Assembly: GCA_018003315.1 (NCBI GenBank) | Contig: JAGNEJ010000018.1 | Coordinates: 1-60,283 of the forward strand | Length of the DNA: 60,283 nucleotides | Direction: 5' to 3' | Source: Verrucomicrobiales bacterium | GTDB lineage: Bacteria; Verrucomicrobiota; Verrucomicrobiia; Verrucomicrobiales; V1-33 | Part shown: piece after piece, positions 9,651 to 18,251 of the stretch | Numbering within the stretch: position 1 is the first letter of the stretch | Layout of the letters: every line of letters starts with the position of its first letter | Translations under genes and position numbers: made by a program | Notes under the pieces: generated by a model | The model's input: the letters and a program-made list of their open reading frames with translations, nothing else | Told to the model about the DNA's origin: nothing | Database searches by the model: none

Positions 9651-12398
9651 ATGTCCGGTTTTTGGAAATGCCTTGCCGCCACCGTCCTGCTGCTGAGCCG
9701 CGGCACGGCAGCGGCGGAGAGCCTGCCGGAGAAAATCGACCGCTTGGTGGCGGAACGAAAATTCGGCGAAGCCCGGCAGGCGGCGGCGGAACTGGTTGCC
9801 CAATGCGAGTCCGCTCGCTCCGGACCCACCCTCCCGCTGGCCCGTGCCCGGCAGATGCAGGGGCAGCTTCAGGATCTGCTGGGAGAACACCGGGGGGCCG
9901 CAGCCACCCTGACCAAAGCGCTGACGGAATTTGCCGATGGCGGCGCGGCTCCGGAGGAGCTGGGAGCGTGTGCCGATGCCGCCGGACTCGCCGCCCATGC
10001 CGCGGGCGATTTCCCCCTGGCTGAAACCCTGCTGCGCCGCGCCCTGGAGTCGCGGGAACAGGCCGGGAATCCGGCTTGGACAGCCGCAACGCAGGCGCAT
10101 TTGGGGGATCTTTTTCTGAAAACCGGACGCTTGGAAGCGGCGGCGGCCATGCTGCAGCAGGCCGCCGCCACCGCACCACCGGACAGCGCTGCGCACCTGA
10201 TGGCCCTGCACCGCACGGCGCTGCTCCATCAGGCATCCGGCGGTTATGAGGAAGCCGTTTCCCTGCTGGAAAAGGCGCTGCCGCTCGCGGCAAAGGATCC
10301 GGTGAATGCTGCTGCGATCGGGAACGACCTGGGCCTGGCGCTCTTCCGCCTGGGACGGCTGGACGAGGCGGCGCGGCACCTGCAGGCCGCGGAAACCCTT
10401 TTGCTGGGATTGCCCCAGACGGATCTCCCGCCCGAAACGCTGCTTTCCTGCGCTAACAACCTCGCCGCCCTCTGGCTGCAGCGCGACGATCCCGCCACCG
10501 CCGCCACCCATTTGGAAAAGGCGATTGCCGAGGCGAAACGGGCGCTGGGGGCCAAACCCGCGGCGGTGCTGCTGCCCCCGCTGATGCATCTGGAAGTGGC
10601 TCTGCATCGGGCCGGACGCCTGGAGGATGCGAGCCGTGCCGGGGCAGAATTCAACGCCGCAGCGCAACTCCTGCTGCCGTCGGCGCACCTGCTCCGCGTG
10701 CAGCAGATGCAAAACGCCGCGGCCCTGGCGGCGGACCAGGGCAACCCGGCGGAAGCCGCCCGGCTGGCTGCCGCCGGTTTTAAGGCCGCCTGCGACTGGC
10801 TCGACCAGCTTTCCGCCTTCGGTGCGGAGGACCGCCTGCTGGAATTCCGCCGCACCACGGACCCCTTCTCTCCGCTGGCCGCTTTTTGCTCTGCCGATGC
10901 ACGGCTGCTGGCAGATTCCGTGCTGGCGGTGAAAAATCGCGCTCTGGATGAAGCCCTGCAACTGCGCCGCTGGATGTCCCGCGCCACCCCTGCCGCGGCA
11001 GCGCAGTGGCACTCCGCCAGTGCCATGCTCCAAACCGCAAGCCTAACCGAAGGACCGCTGTCCCTGAATGCCATTGCCGCGAGGGACCGCCTCGATGCCC
11101 TGCGGCGCAGCCTGCCAGCCAGGGAAAAGCGGACGCCGGTGTCCGCCGCATCCCTGCAGCGAGCCCTGCCGGAGGGAGCCGCACTGGTCGATTTCATCCG
11201 CTTCCAGCCGCATGACGGCAGGGGAAAATGGGATGCCTCCGGACGCTACGGCGTTGTCATCCTGACAAAAACGAAGCCGCCTCGGTGGGTGGACCTGGGG
11301 CCAGCCGCCGCCATCGACGACCAGGTGCGCCGCACCCTGACAAAAGGTGCTGAAACCGTGGCCGCCGCCGGAATGGTCACCGGAGTGCGCCTGCTCAGCG
11401 TCCTTTCGCGGCTGGGCCGCACCCTGTGGGGAAAAATCCTGCCGGAACTCGCCGGGGTGCAGCGCCTGCTGCTCCGCCCGGACGGACTGCTGCATTTTGT
11501 ACCCTGGGCGGTGCTGCCGCTGCCGGATGCCCCGCTGGATGCCCCGGTGTTTTTCTGCCAGCGCTTTCCGCGGGTGCAGGTCATTGCGTTTCCCGCGGCG
11601 GCTCCGGCACATGGACTGCTGGACCATTGGCGGATGCTGGCCGTGCCGGAGAAGCCCACTGCGGGCGCAGGCGCTGCGCCACCGGGCCTTAAACCACCGC
11701 TTTCCGCGCCGCTGTGGCGGCAGCTTTCCATGATGCCCGGCCTGGCAGGAGTCACCAGGGAAATCGAGGCGGTTCGGATGGCGGCACAGCAAGCAAAGGC
11801 GACACTGGAGGTCCTCTCCCCTGCCTGGGAGGCGCAGATGTTGCCTCCGGGAAAACCCGCGCCGGACATTCTGCACCTGTCCGGTCACGGGTTCGCGCTT
11901 CCAGACCCGCCCGGAGCCGGCGCCGATCCGATGGTCCTCTTTCGTTCAGGAATCGTGCTTTCCGACTGTGCCGCAGGACTTCAAGCCGCAGCGCAAGGCA
12001 GACCCAAAGCGAGCTCCACCGACGGCATTCTCTTCGCGGCGGAAACGGCGGCACTTCCGCTGACCGGCACCGCCCTGGTGGTGCTCTCCGCCTGCCAAAC
12101 CGGCGTGGGCCGTCCGGAAGCAGGCGAGCATTTGGCCGGCCTGCGCCGCGCTTTTCTCGTTGCCGGAGCGGGTCACGTGGCCGCTTCGCTCTGGGACCTC
12201 GATGACGCCCGCGTTCCGGTTTTTGTGTCCGCCTTCTATGGGCATCTGGCTTCCTTGGCGCCTGCGGATGCCCTTTGGCAAACGCAGCGGGGATTTCTCA
12301 ACGCCCTCCAGCCGCAGGACCCGCCTGCCGCTGTCGATTTGCGGGCAGCCCATGCAGGAGCCTGGATCGTGGAATGCGCCGGATGGCAGCCGGAATGA
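9651..12398 (+). CDS. Secreted TPR-CHAT protein (caspase-like peptidase fold)
   Basis: 915 residues. A signal peptide (about residues 1-22, ending TAAAES) is followed by helical TPR-like repeats to about residue 440 (repeated A-x-x-L-x-x-A spacing). The C-terminal part (about 570-915) is a CHAT domain with the catalytic dyad in HLSGHG (His746) and SACQTGVG (Cys815), and the conserved GLRRAFLVAGAGHVAASLW block. CHAT proteins are caspase/separase relatives that cleave partner proteins. Most described bacterial defence versions are cytosolic, whereas this one carries an export signal. Base composition is extremely GC-rich (44 of 60 bases in the line at 9781). It is divergent from the FtsX-type permease gene. 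Confidence 0.88.
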   Translation: MSGFWKCLAATVLLLSRGTAAAESLPEKIDRLVAERKFGEARQAAAELVAQCESARSGPTLPLARARQMQGQLQDLLGEHRGAAATLTKALTEFADGGAAPEELGACADAAGLAAHAAGDFPLAETLLRRALESREQAGNPAWTAATQAHLGDLFLKTGRLEAAAAMLQQAAATAPPDSAAHLMALHRTALLHQASGGYEEAVSLLEKALPLAAKDPVNAAAIGNDLGLALFRLGRLDEAARHLQAAETLLLGLPQTDLPPETLLSCANNLAALWLQRDDPATAATHLEKAIAEAKRALGAKPAAVLLPPLMHLEVALHRAGRLEDASRAGAEFNAAAQLLLPSAHLLRVQQMQNAAALAADQGNPAEAARLAAAGFKAACDWLDQLSAFGAEDRLLEFRRTTDPFSPLAAFCSADARLLADSVLAVKNRALDEALQLRRWMSRATPAAAAQWHSASAMLQTASLTEGPLSLNAIAARDRLDALRRSLPAREKRTPVSAASLQRALPEGAALVDFIRFQPHDGRGKWDASGRYGVVILTKTKPPRWVDLGPAAAIDDQVRRTLTKGAETVAAAGMVTGVRLLSVLSRLGRTLWGKILPELAGVQRLLLRPDGLLHFVPWAVLPLPDAPLDAPVFFCQRFPRVQVIAFPAAAPAHGLLDHWRMLAVPEKPTAGAGAAPPGLKPPLSAPLWRQLSMMPGLAGVTREIEAVRMAAQQAKATLEVLSPAWEAQMLPPGKPAPDILHLSGHGFALPDPPGAGADPMVLFRSGIVLSDCAAGLQAAAQGRPKASSTDGILFAAETAALPLTGTALVVLSACQTGVGRPEAGEHLAGLRRAFLVAGAGHVAASLWDLDDARVPVFVSAFYGHLASLAPADALWQTQRGFLNALQPQDPPAAVDLRAAHAGAWIVECAGWQPE

Positions 12399-12605
12399 CC
12401 GCAGAATCGGAAACAGTCCCGCTCGCGGTTGCTGGTATTTCCTCCTTCAGCAAATCCACAGCGACTCCACAGCCACACTCCTACACCAAACCAGCGATTG
12501 ATTCCCGAAACCCGGAAATCCTCGTGATCGGGAGGCAACTCGAACGGCAAATCGCGCATAATTTGGCTTGGAGGATTCCGTATTTTCCTCTAAAAACACT
12601 GCGCC

Positions 12606-12621
12606 TCCGGAACGTTCCGGA
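12606..12621. promoter_or_regulatory. 16-bp perfect palindrome, possible operator
   Basis: TCCGGAACGTTCCGGA is self-complementary over all 16 bases and lies 49 bases upstream of the PEP-CTERM gene ATG. It could be a dimeric regulator site. The rest of 12399-12669 holds no gene and no clear sigma-70 promoter that I can see. Confidence 0.35.
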
Positions 12622-12669
12622 CGCAAATATCAGCCCCCCGATTTCTGCCAACTGCATTCCTTCCTTACC

Positions 12670-13452
12670 ATGAAAGCAAGTTCCCCGCGCTGTGCCGTCC
12701 CGCTGCTCCTGCCGATCCTGACGCTTTGCCTGGCCCATTCTGGACGGGCCACTACTACGGCACACCAGCTCTCCGGCGGCAATTTTTCCCAGTCATGGTC
12801 GTCGGCAGGACTGATCACGGCGAACGACGACTGGTCGGGCGTGCCGAGCATTGTTGGTTACCGTGGGGATGGTGGATTGGGAAGCGGTGTGGATCCACAA
12901 ACCGTGGTGGCCGATAGTTTCTCCACCGTGGTGGATGTCATCGCCAATCAAACCAACCCGAACACCCTGACAACTGGTGGAGTCAGCGAATTTGACACGC
13001 TGACGGATCCGGTTGTGGGTTTTCAGGGAAGCGGCACCGCTGATGCGCCGAATCTGGTCATTTACCTGGACTCCACCGGCATGCAGGCGGTTCGGGTGCA
13101 ATACAACCTGCGGGACATCGACGGCTCTGCGGACGACGCCATTCAACCGGTGGCGCTGCAGTATCGCATTGGCACCGTGGGAGATTTCCTCAACGTGCCT
13201 GCCGCCTTCATTGCCGACGCCACCACGGGTCCCGGCTTGTCCAGCCTGGTTACGGCCATCGACGTCACGCTCCCGACGGATGCCGACAATGTGTCCGACC
13301 TGCAGGTCCGCATCCTCACGACCAATGCAGTGGGAAACGATGAATGGGTCGGCATCGATGATATTTCCATCAGCGCCACGGTGATTCCCGAGCCCGCCTC
13401 CCTGATTCTGGCATTGGCTGGATTCCTGCCGACGCTCCGGCGCAGACGGTAA
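12670..13452 (+). CDS. PEP-CTERM sorted exported protein
   Basis: 260 residues from the ATG at 12670, which places a signal peptide (MKASSPRCAVPLLLPILTLC) at the N-terminus. The middle is a beta-rich domain with the segment NLRDIDGSADDAIQPVALQY and the later TTNAVGNDEWVGIDDISI, a layout seen in secreted Verrucomicrobial nuclease/phosphatase companions. The C-terminus VIPEPASLILALAGFLPTLRRRR is a classic PEP-CTERM signal: PEP motif, hydrophobic helix, Arg cluster. It is therefore a probable substrate of the exosortase encoded at 41952-42899. No catalytic residues are recognised. Confidence 0.85.
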   Translation: MKASSPRCAVPLLLPILTLCLAHSGRATTTAHQLSGGNFSQSWSSAGLITANDDWSGVPSIVGYRGDGGLGSGVDPQTVVADSFSTVVDVIANQTNPNTLTTGGVSEFDTLTDPVVGFQGSGTADAPNLVIYLDSTGMQAVRVQYNLRDIDGSADDAIQPVALQYRIGTVGDFLNVPAAFIADATTGPGLSSLVTAIDVTLPTDADNVSDLQVRILTTNAVGNDEWVGIDDISISATVIPEPASLILALAGFLPTLRRRR

Positions 13453-13460
13453 GTCTCCAC

Positions 13461-13471
13461 GGGGGGGGGGG
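13461..13471 (+). repeat. Run of eleven G
   Basis: An uninterrupted G11 tract lies eight bases after the PEP-CTERM stop and about 97 bases before the sdhC start. Tracts of this length are prone to slippage and could change promoter spacing. It could also simply be noncoding drift or a sequencing-sensitive site. Confidence 0.9.
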
Positions 13472-13567
13472 CAGCATCGCAGCGTTTTTCCGGGAGCCGC
13501 TGCCGGAAGGAATTTCCACGACAGCCCCTTGCAAAGCCGGCGTGGATTCCCTAAGTGTTTCCATTCC

Positions 13568-14275
13568 ATGAACGCTGTCCTGACTCTTTCCGCCTCCTTT
13601 TACCGTTCGTCGGTCGGCAAAAAAGCCGTCGTCGCCGCAACTGGAATTGCGATGCTGCTCTTTCTTGCCGGCCATCTGGCTGGAAATCTGCTGATCTTCA
13701 GCGGCAAGGGTCCGGAAGCGATCAACCAATACGCCCGGTGGCTGCACTCACTGGGAAGCCTGCTGTGGGTAGCCCGCATTGGGCTGCTGGTTTGCCTCGT
13801 GGCCCATGTGGTGGCGACCGTGCAACTGGTGAAACTCAACCGGAAGGCCCGGCCTGAACAATACGGATTCAATGCCACCCGTCAGGCCACCATTGCCTCG
13901 CGCACCATGATCTGGTCCGGCCTCATCATCCTCAGCTTCATCGTTTACCACCTGCTCCACTTCACTTTTGGCGTGGCCAACGGCTACTACGATCCCTCCA
14001 ACACGCGCTACCACCTACCGGATGGCGGCCACAATGTTTACAACATGGTGGTTGATGGCTTCCGATGGGCGCCTGCGGCGCTGTTTTACCTCTTGAGCAT
14101 GGGCCTGCTCTGCATGCACCTGAGTCATGGGTTTGCCAGTGTGTTCCAAACGCTCGGACTGACCACTCCGAAGGTGCGCCCCGTCATCAACCTGGCCGGC
14201 AAAGCCTATGCGCTGTTCATTTTCGTCGGCAATGCCGCCATTGTCCTTTCCATCCTGCTGGGTTGGAAATCCTGA
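13568..14275 (+). CDS. sdhC: Succinate dehydrogenase/fumarate reductase cytochrome b subunit (b558 type)
   Basis: 235 residues from the ATG at 13568. Five hydrophobic helices are visible, with histidines placed for two hemes: LFLAGHLAGNLL, RWLHSLGSL, CLVAHVVATV, IVYHLLHFTFG and CMHLSHGFASVFQ. This is the single-polypeptide membrane anchor of complex II in Bacteroidota, Chlorobiota and Verrucomicrobiota, passing electrons between succinate oxidation and quinone. The flavoprotein (sdhA) and iron-sulfur (sdhB) genes normally follow directly, but the next gene is msrA. The subunit is therefore orphaned here or its partners lie elsewhere. The reading frame is intact. Confidence 0.9.
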   Translation: MNAVLTLSASFYRSSVGKKAVVAATGIAMLLFLAGHLAGNLLIFSGKGPEAINQYARWLHSLGSLLWVARIGLLVCLVAHVVATVQLVKLNRKARPEQYGFNATRQATIASRTMIWSGLIILSFIVYHLLHFTFGVANGYYDPSNTRYHLPDGGHNVYNMVVDGFRWAPAALFYLLSMGLLCMHLSHGFASVFQTLGLTTPKVRPVINLAGKAYALFIFVGNAAIVLSILLGWKS

Positions 14276-14354
14276 ACTGATGCGGCGAATGCCGCAGGAA
14301 CCAACCACTGCGTCGGCATTTTCTCCAAACCTCCCAACACTCCCTGCCTCCGTC

Positions 14355-15044
14355 ATGAAAACCGACTTTCTCCATCTGGCGTTTTTTTTCATGGCTGCAG
14401 CAGGCTGTGCCGCGGCTGCCGAGTCATCCGCTCCCCCGACGGCTACGAACAAGCCCACCGTCACCAAGGAAAAAAAAATGGAAACTGCAACGATTGCCGG
14501 CGGCTGCTTCTGGTGCCTGGAAGCCACCTTTGAACGGGTCAAGGGCGTGGAAAACGTCGTTTCCGGCTACACCGCCGGAAAAACCAAAAACCCCACCTAC
14601 GAACAGGTCTGCTCCGGACTGACCGGGCATACCGAAGCGGTGCAAATCACGTTTAACCCTGCAGAGGTCACGTTCGAAAGCCTGCTGCGTCTCTTTTTCG
14701 AACTCCACGACCCCACCACGCTCAACGCCCAGTTTCCGGACACCGGCACCCAGTACCGGTCCGGCATTTACTGCCACGACGACAAGCAGAAGGAAACCGC
14801 CGAAAAGCTGAAAAAGGAACTGGACAGCTCGGGGAAATTCAAAAAGCCAATCGTGACGGAGATCCAGAAACTCGACGTTTTTTATCCCGCGGAGGACTCG
14901 CACCAGGATTACTTTGAGAGTCACTATGAAAAGGGCACCGGCAACTGGGGATACCTCTGCCGCATTGTCGCGCCGAAAGTGGAAAAACTGAAAAAACTTG
15001 GCGTTGAACTCAAGCCCGCCTCCAAATCCGGAGATTCCCGGTAG
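14355..15044 (+). CDS. msrA: Exported peptide-methionine (S)-S-oxide reductase
   Basis: 229 residues from the ATG at 14355. Residues 1-20 form a signal peptide ending MAAAGCAAAAES, possibly a lipoprotein signal with Cys at the AAGC site, then a Thr/Lys linker. The MsrA domain starts near residue 42 with the catalytic GGCFWCLEATF. GYTAGKTKNPTYEQVCSG, HDPTTLNAQFPDTGTQYRS and EDSHQDYF are all standard. It repairs oxidised methionine, here probably in the periplasm. An internal ATG at 14478 would give a cytosolic form. No msrB is fused or adjacent. Confidence 0.93.
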   Translation: MKTDFLHLAFFFMAAAGCAAAAESSAPPTATNKPTVTKEKKMETATIAGGCFWCLEATFERVKGVENVVSGYTAGKTKNPTYEQVCSGLTGHTEAVQITFNPAEVTFESLLRLFFELHDPTTLNAQFPDTGTQYRSGIYCHDDKQKETAEKLKKELDSSGKFKKPIVTEIQKLDVFYPAEDSHQDYFESHYEKGTGNWGYLCRIVAPKVEKLKKLGVELKPASKSGDSR

Positions 15045-15110
15045 GCGCAATCGGAAGGGCTGCCCCCCTCGAATTTTCCCCACACCTCCCCGCCCCCAAC
15101 GTTGAATCGC

Positions 15111-16130
15111 ATGAAACGGCATCTCGTTCCCGTCCTCTTTGGCGCAGCCACTGCCTTTGCGGACACTCCGCAATGGCAGGTGCAGGTGGTGCAGTCCCCG
15201 GTCGTCACCGAACGCACTTTTTCCGCCGGCGACGAGCTGAGCGGCATCGCCAGCCTCAATGGCAAAGACTGCGTGGTGGTGAGCAATGAGACCCGCTGCG
15301 CGCAAATGGCCGTCCTTGAAAGGGACCCCTGGCGTTTGCGGGCTGGCGAAGTCATCCCGCTGAGCGCCGCATCCGGCGATGAAATGGATCTGGAAGCAGT
15401 CGCCGCCAATTCCAAGGCACATTGTTATTACGTTCTGGGCTCCCATGCCGTTTCCAAACAAAAAGGGAAGCGCCGCCCGGACCAGGAAGTGCTGGCCCGC
15501 ATTCCCGCAGACCCGAAAACCGGAAAGCCCACGGCGGACCGGCCCGAGGACATCAAAACCACAACGCTGATGGAAATCCTGCGCGGCGTGCCCGAACTGA
15601 ACGGCACCCTGGGTCGTCCGCTTCAGCAAAACGGACTCAATCTGGAAGGAATGACCTGTCAGGACGGGAAGCTTTTCATCGGCTGCCGCGGCCCCAGCCT
15701 GGAAGGTGCCGTTCCGGTTCTGGAAATGGAGGCGGAAGCGCTCTTCAAATCCCCGCCACCGAAACCGACCGTCAGCCAGGTCCAGTTCGGCAAAGGCCTG
15801 GGCATCCGCGACATGGCGAGCCTGCGCGACGGTAACTTGCTCATCCTAACCGGCAGTTCGGGTTCGCCATCGTCGGAAAAGTTTCCTTCCACACAGCATT
15901 ACGACGGCGACAAAAGCTTCTCCCTCTGGCTCTGGAAGCCCGGCGGCGGAGCCGCCCCCACCCGCATCGCTCCCCTGCCCGCCGCACCCGGCAGCGCAGA
16001 GGGACTTCTGGTAGTGGAAGAATCACCGGAGGGAATTCTCGTGCTGGTCCTTTTCGACGGTGCCTACAACGGGGCACCAAAGCTGCTGAAGCTCGTGCCT
16101 CCTGAAAAAGCCAAGGCCGCTCCCCGCTAA
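15111..16130 (+). CDS. Exported DUF3616-like protein
   Basis: 339 residues from the ATG at 15111 (a TTG nine bases earlier is also possible). The N-terminus MKRHLVPVLFGAATAFA is a short signal peptide. The body reads like one beta-propeller: DELSGIASL, EMDLEAVAANS, LNLEGMTCQDGKLFIGCRGP, IRDMASLRDGNLLILTG, EGLLVVEESPEGILVLVLFDG. The repeated D-LEG-A pattern resembles DUF3616 and esterase-like phytase proteins, but no catalytic residues can be assigned. It follows msrA with a 66-bp gap and may share its transcript. Confidence 0.6.
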   Translation: MKRHLVPVLFGAATAFADTPQWQVQVVQSPVVTERTFSAGDELSGIASLNGKDCVVVSNETRCAQMAVLERDPWRLRAGEVIPLSAASGDEMDLEAVAANSKAHCYYVLGSHAVSKQKGKRRPDQEVLARIPADPKTGKPTADRPEDIKTTTLMEILRGVPELNGTLGRPLQQNGLNLEGMTCQDGKLFIGCRGPSLEGAVPVLEMEAEALFKSPPPKPTVSQVQFGKGLGIRDMASLRDGNLLILTGSSGSPSSEKFPSTQHYDGDKSFSLWLWKPGGGAAPTRIAPLPAAPGSAEGLLVVEESPEGILVLVLFDGAYNGAPKLLKLVPPEKAKAAPR

Positions 16131-16200
16131 CGAACCTTCATTCCGGTGTGCGTCGGCCAGCCCAGTGGCGCGGACGTCAGGTGAGGAGTGCGGATTGGAA

Positions 16201-16217
16201 TGTCACGGAATCGACAC
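16201..16217 (+). promoter_or_regulatory. Possible PHO-box-like direct repeat upstream of pstS
   Basis: TGTCAC at 16201 and CGACAC at 16212 are spaced 11 bases apart, the spacing of PhoB half-sites (consensus CTGTCAT). The site is 126 bases before the pstS start. The match is partial, only two half-sites are seen, and the box is known mainly from Proteobacteria. The remainder of 16131-16342 shows no other clear element. Confidence 0.25.
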
Positions 16218-16342
16218 CTGAAGAGTTTGGACGATTCCCCGCGTCATGCGGAAACTGGCTCCGCTGCGCGATCCATGATTTTCCCAGTTGGGATTCTGCA
16301 TGAGGGCGCGGCGATCCAGTCCCATTCCACCACTCCGCACCC

Positions 16343-17209
16343 ATGCACACGCTCCAACAACGCATCCCGGTCATCCTGCTATCCGGATTGATCGCACTGA
16401 CCGCCTGCACCAAATCCACAACCAGACCCTCCCTCAAAGTTTCCGGCTCGAACACGATGGCGCAGGTCGCCACTTCCTGGGCGGAAAATTTCACAAAGGC
16501 AAATGTCTCGGTTGCCGGAGGAGGTTCCGGAATCGGAATTGGCGAACTGATCGAGGGTCGGATCGACATCTGCACTTCCAGCCGGCCGATGAAGGAAGAT
16601 GAGAAGAAGAAGCTCAAAGACAAGCACGGCAAGGATGTGGTGGAGCATGTTGTGGGATGGGATGCGCTGGCCATTTTCACCAATCCCTCCAATCCCCTGG
16701 CGCAGATCTCCATGGAGCAGCTCCATGAAATCTACAGCGAGGGCGGAACCATCGAGACTTGGGAGCAGATTGCTCCGGGCGGTTTGACGGGAAAGATCGA
16801 AGTTCTCGGCCGCGAAAACACCTCCGGAACTTATGAATACATCCATGATGCCGTGGTTGGAAAGGACGCCGCCGGAAACAAACTGAAATTCAAAGGCAAT
16901 ATCTCGGCGCAGAGCAGCTCGCAGGCGATTATCGACACCCTCGCCACCGTGAAGTCATCGATCGGGTATGACGGAATGGCCTTCAAGAATGACAAGGTCA
17001 AATGGCTGTCAGTGTCCAAAAAGACCGGCGAAACGGCCGTGATGCCCTCCGTGGAAGACGCCCGCAGCGGCAAATACCCTCTGGCCCGGAAACTCTACCT
17101 CTACACAATCGGCGAACCGGCCGGAGCGGTGAAGGAATTCATCGATTTCGCCAAATCCCACGAAGGTCAGAAACTTCTCGCTGAGACTGGTTACGTTTCC
17201 CTGCACTAG
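16343..17209 (+). CDS. pstS: Phosphate ABC transporter substrate-binding lipoprotein
   Basis: 288 residues. Signal peptide with lipobox LTAC (Cys at about residue 22). The phosphate-binding loops are recognisable: KVSGSNTMAQVATSW, GGGSGIGIGELIEG, ICTSSRP, and GRENTSGTYEYIHDAVVG (the SGT loop). It captures periplasmic phosphate and hands it to PstCA. It is first in a six-gene operon and is separated from pstC by a strong hairpin, the usual arrangement for making more binding protein than membrane components. Confidence 0.92.
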   Translation: MHTLQQRIPVILLSGLIALTACTKSTTRPSLKVSGSNTMAQVATSWAENFTKANVSVAGGGSGIGIGELIEGRIDICTSSRPMKEDEKKKLKDKHGKDVVEHVVGWDALAIFTNPSNPLAQISMEQLHEIYSEGGTIETWEQIAPGGLTGKIEVLGRENTSGTYEYIHDAVVGKDAAGNKLKFKGNISAQSSSQAIIDTLATVKSSIGYDGMAFKNDKVKWLSVSKKTGETAVMPSVEDARSGKYPLARKLYLYTIGEPAGAVKEFIDFAKSHEGQKLLAETGYVSLH

Positions 17210-17248
17210 GACTGCGGCTGGACGGCCGCCTCCCAATCCAGACCGTGG

Positions 17249-17271
17249 CCCAGCCGCCCCCTGCGGCTGGG
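17249..17271 (+). promoter_or_regulatory. pstS-pstC intercistronic hairpin
   Basis: CCCAGCCGC pairs with GCGGCTGGG around the loop CCCCT, a nine-base-pair GC stem without a following T run. It probably stabilises the pstS message or causes partial attenuation ahead of pstC. The downstream arm contains CTGCGGCTGG, which also occurs at 17212-17221 just after the pstS stop and can compete for the same left arm. Confidence 0.6.
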
Positions 17272-17318
17272 GACAAGACCGGACCATTTCCAATTCGGCC
17301 CCTCATTTCCCAGACGAC

Positions 17319-18251
17319 ATGCCTCAAAAATCCAGCGGTTGGCGCGCCCTTTCCGCCAAGGTTGCCGACAAAATCGAGACTCCCGTGGAAATCCTCATCA
17401 GAACCTGCGGATGGAGTGCGATTGTCATTGTCGCGGCGATCATATTCTTCAACATCAAGGGAGCCGCCCCGTTGCTTCCCCACGTCAACTGGGTCGGGGA
17501 GGATGGCTTTTTCACTTCCACCAACTGGCACGCCAAGGAGGAGAAGGGTGCCACTTTCGGTGTGCTGGCGATGATTGTCGGCAACTTCGGAGTGGCAGGA
17601 CTGGCGATGCTCATGGCCATTCCGCTCGGCCTCGGCTCCGCTGTCTTCATCAGCGAATTTGCCGGATCCCGCACCAGGGAATGGCTCAAAATCGGGATTG
17701 AAATCCTGGCGGCCATTCCATCGATCGTGTGGGGATTCATTGGATTAACCATCATTGGCCCGCTGCTCATCAAGCATGCCGGTGCGACGATGGGCGCCAA
17801 CCTGCTCAATGGAGCGATCATTCTGGGTTTGATGAGCATTCCACTCATCGTTTCGCTGGCGGAAGATGCCCTGCGGGCCGTGCCGGACAGCTACCGTGAA
17901 GCAGCCATGGCCCTCGGCGCCAACCGATGGGAAATCGTCTATCGCGTATTGTTTCCCGCGGCCAAAAGCGGCCTGCTTGCCTCCTGCATGCTGGGTGTGG
18001 GACGTGCGGTGGGGGAAACGATGGCTGTTCTTCTGGCAACCGGAAACAAAAACCAGATCCCGCATGCCCTGACGGACCCCATCACCACACTCACTGCCAC
18101 GATCGCCGCAGAAATGGGTGATGCCGAAGTGGGCAGCCAGCATTCGCAGGCGCTGTTTCTCATCGGTGTGCTGCTGCTTTTGATCACCTGCACCATCAAT
18201 TTAACTGCGGATTTCATCATCCGCGGCACCAAACGGAAAGCCAATGCCTGA
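17319..18251 (+). CDS. pstC: Phosphate ABC transporter permease PstC
   Basis: 310 residues. A cytosolic N-terminus leads into a helix at about 30-48 (AIVIVAAIIFFNI), then five further helices. LAAIPSIVWGFIGL and the EAA-type loop YREAAMALGANRWEIVYRVLFP are diagnostic of PstC. It forms the membrane channel with PstA. Its last eight bases overlap the pstA start, so the two are coupled. Confidence 0.93.
   Translation: MPQKSSGWRALSAKVADKIETPVEILIRTCGWSAIVIVAAIIFFNIKGAAPLLPHVNWVGEDGFFTSTNWHAKEEKGATFGVLAMIVGNFGVAGLAMLMAIPLGLGSAVFISEFAGSRTREWLKIGIEILAAIPSIVWGFIGLTIIGPLLIKHAGATMGANLLNGAIILGLMSIPLIVSLAEDALRAVPDSYREAAMALGANRWEIVYRVLFPAAKSGLLASCMLGVGRAVGETMAVLLATGNKNQIPHALTDPITTLTATIAAEMGDAEVGSQHSQALFLIGVLLLLITCTINLTADFIIRGTKRKANA

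Noticed and set aside
7922-10024. 700-codon open frame on the plus strand
   Set aside because: Antisense to the FtsX-type permease gene and overlapping the CHAT gene start; composition is Gln/Gly/Pro/Arg-rich with no domain, typical of shadow frames in GC-rich DNA.
8862-11033. 723-codon open frame on the minus strand
   Set aside because: Straddles the divergent permease and CHAT genes in a non-coding frame; low-complexity Gln/Arg/Gly content.
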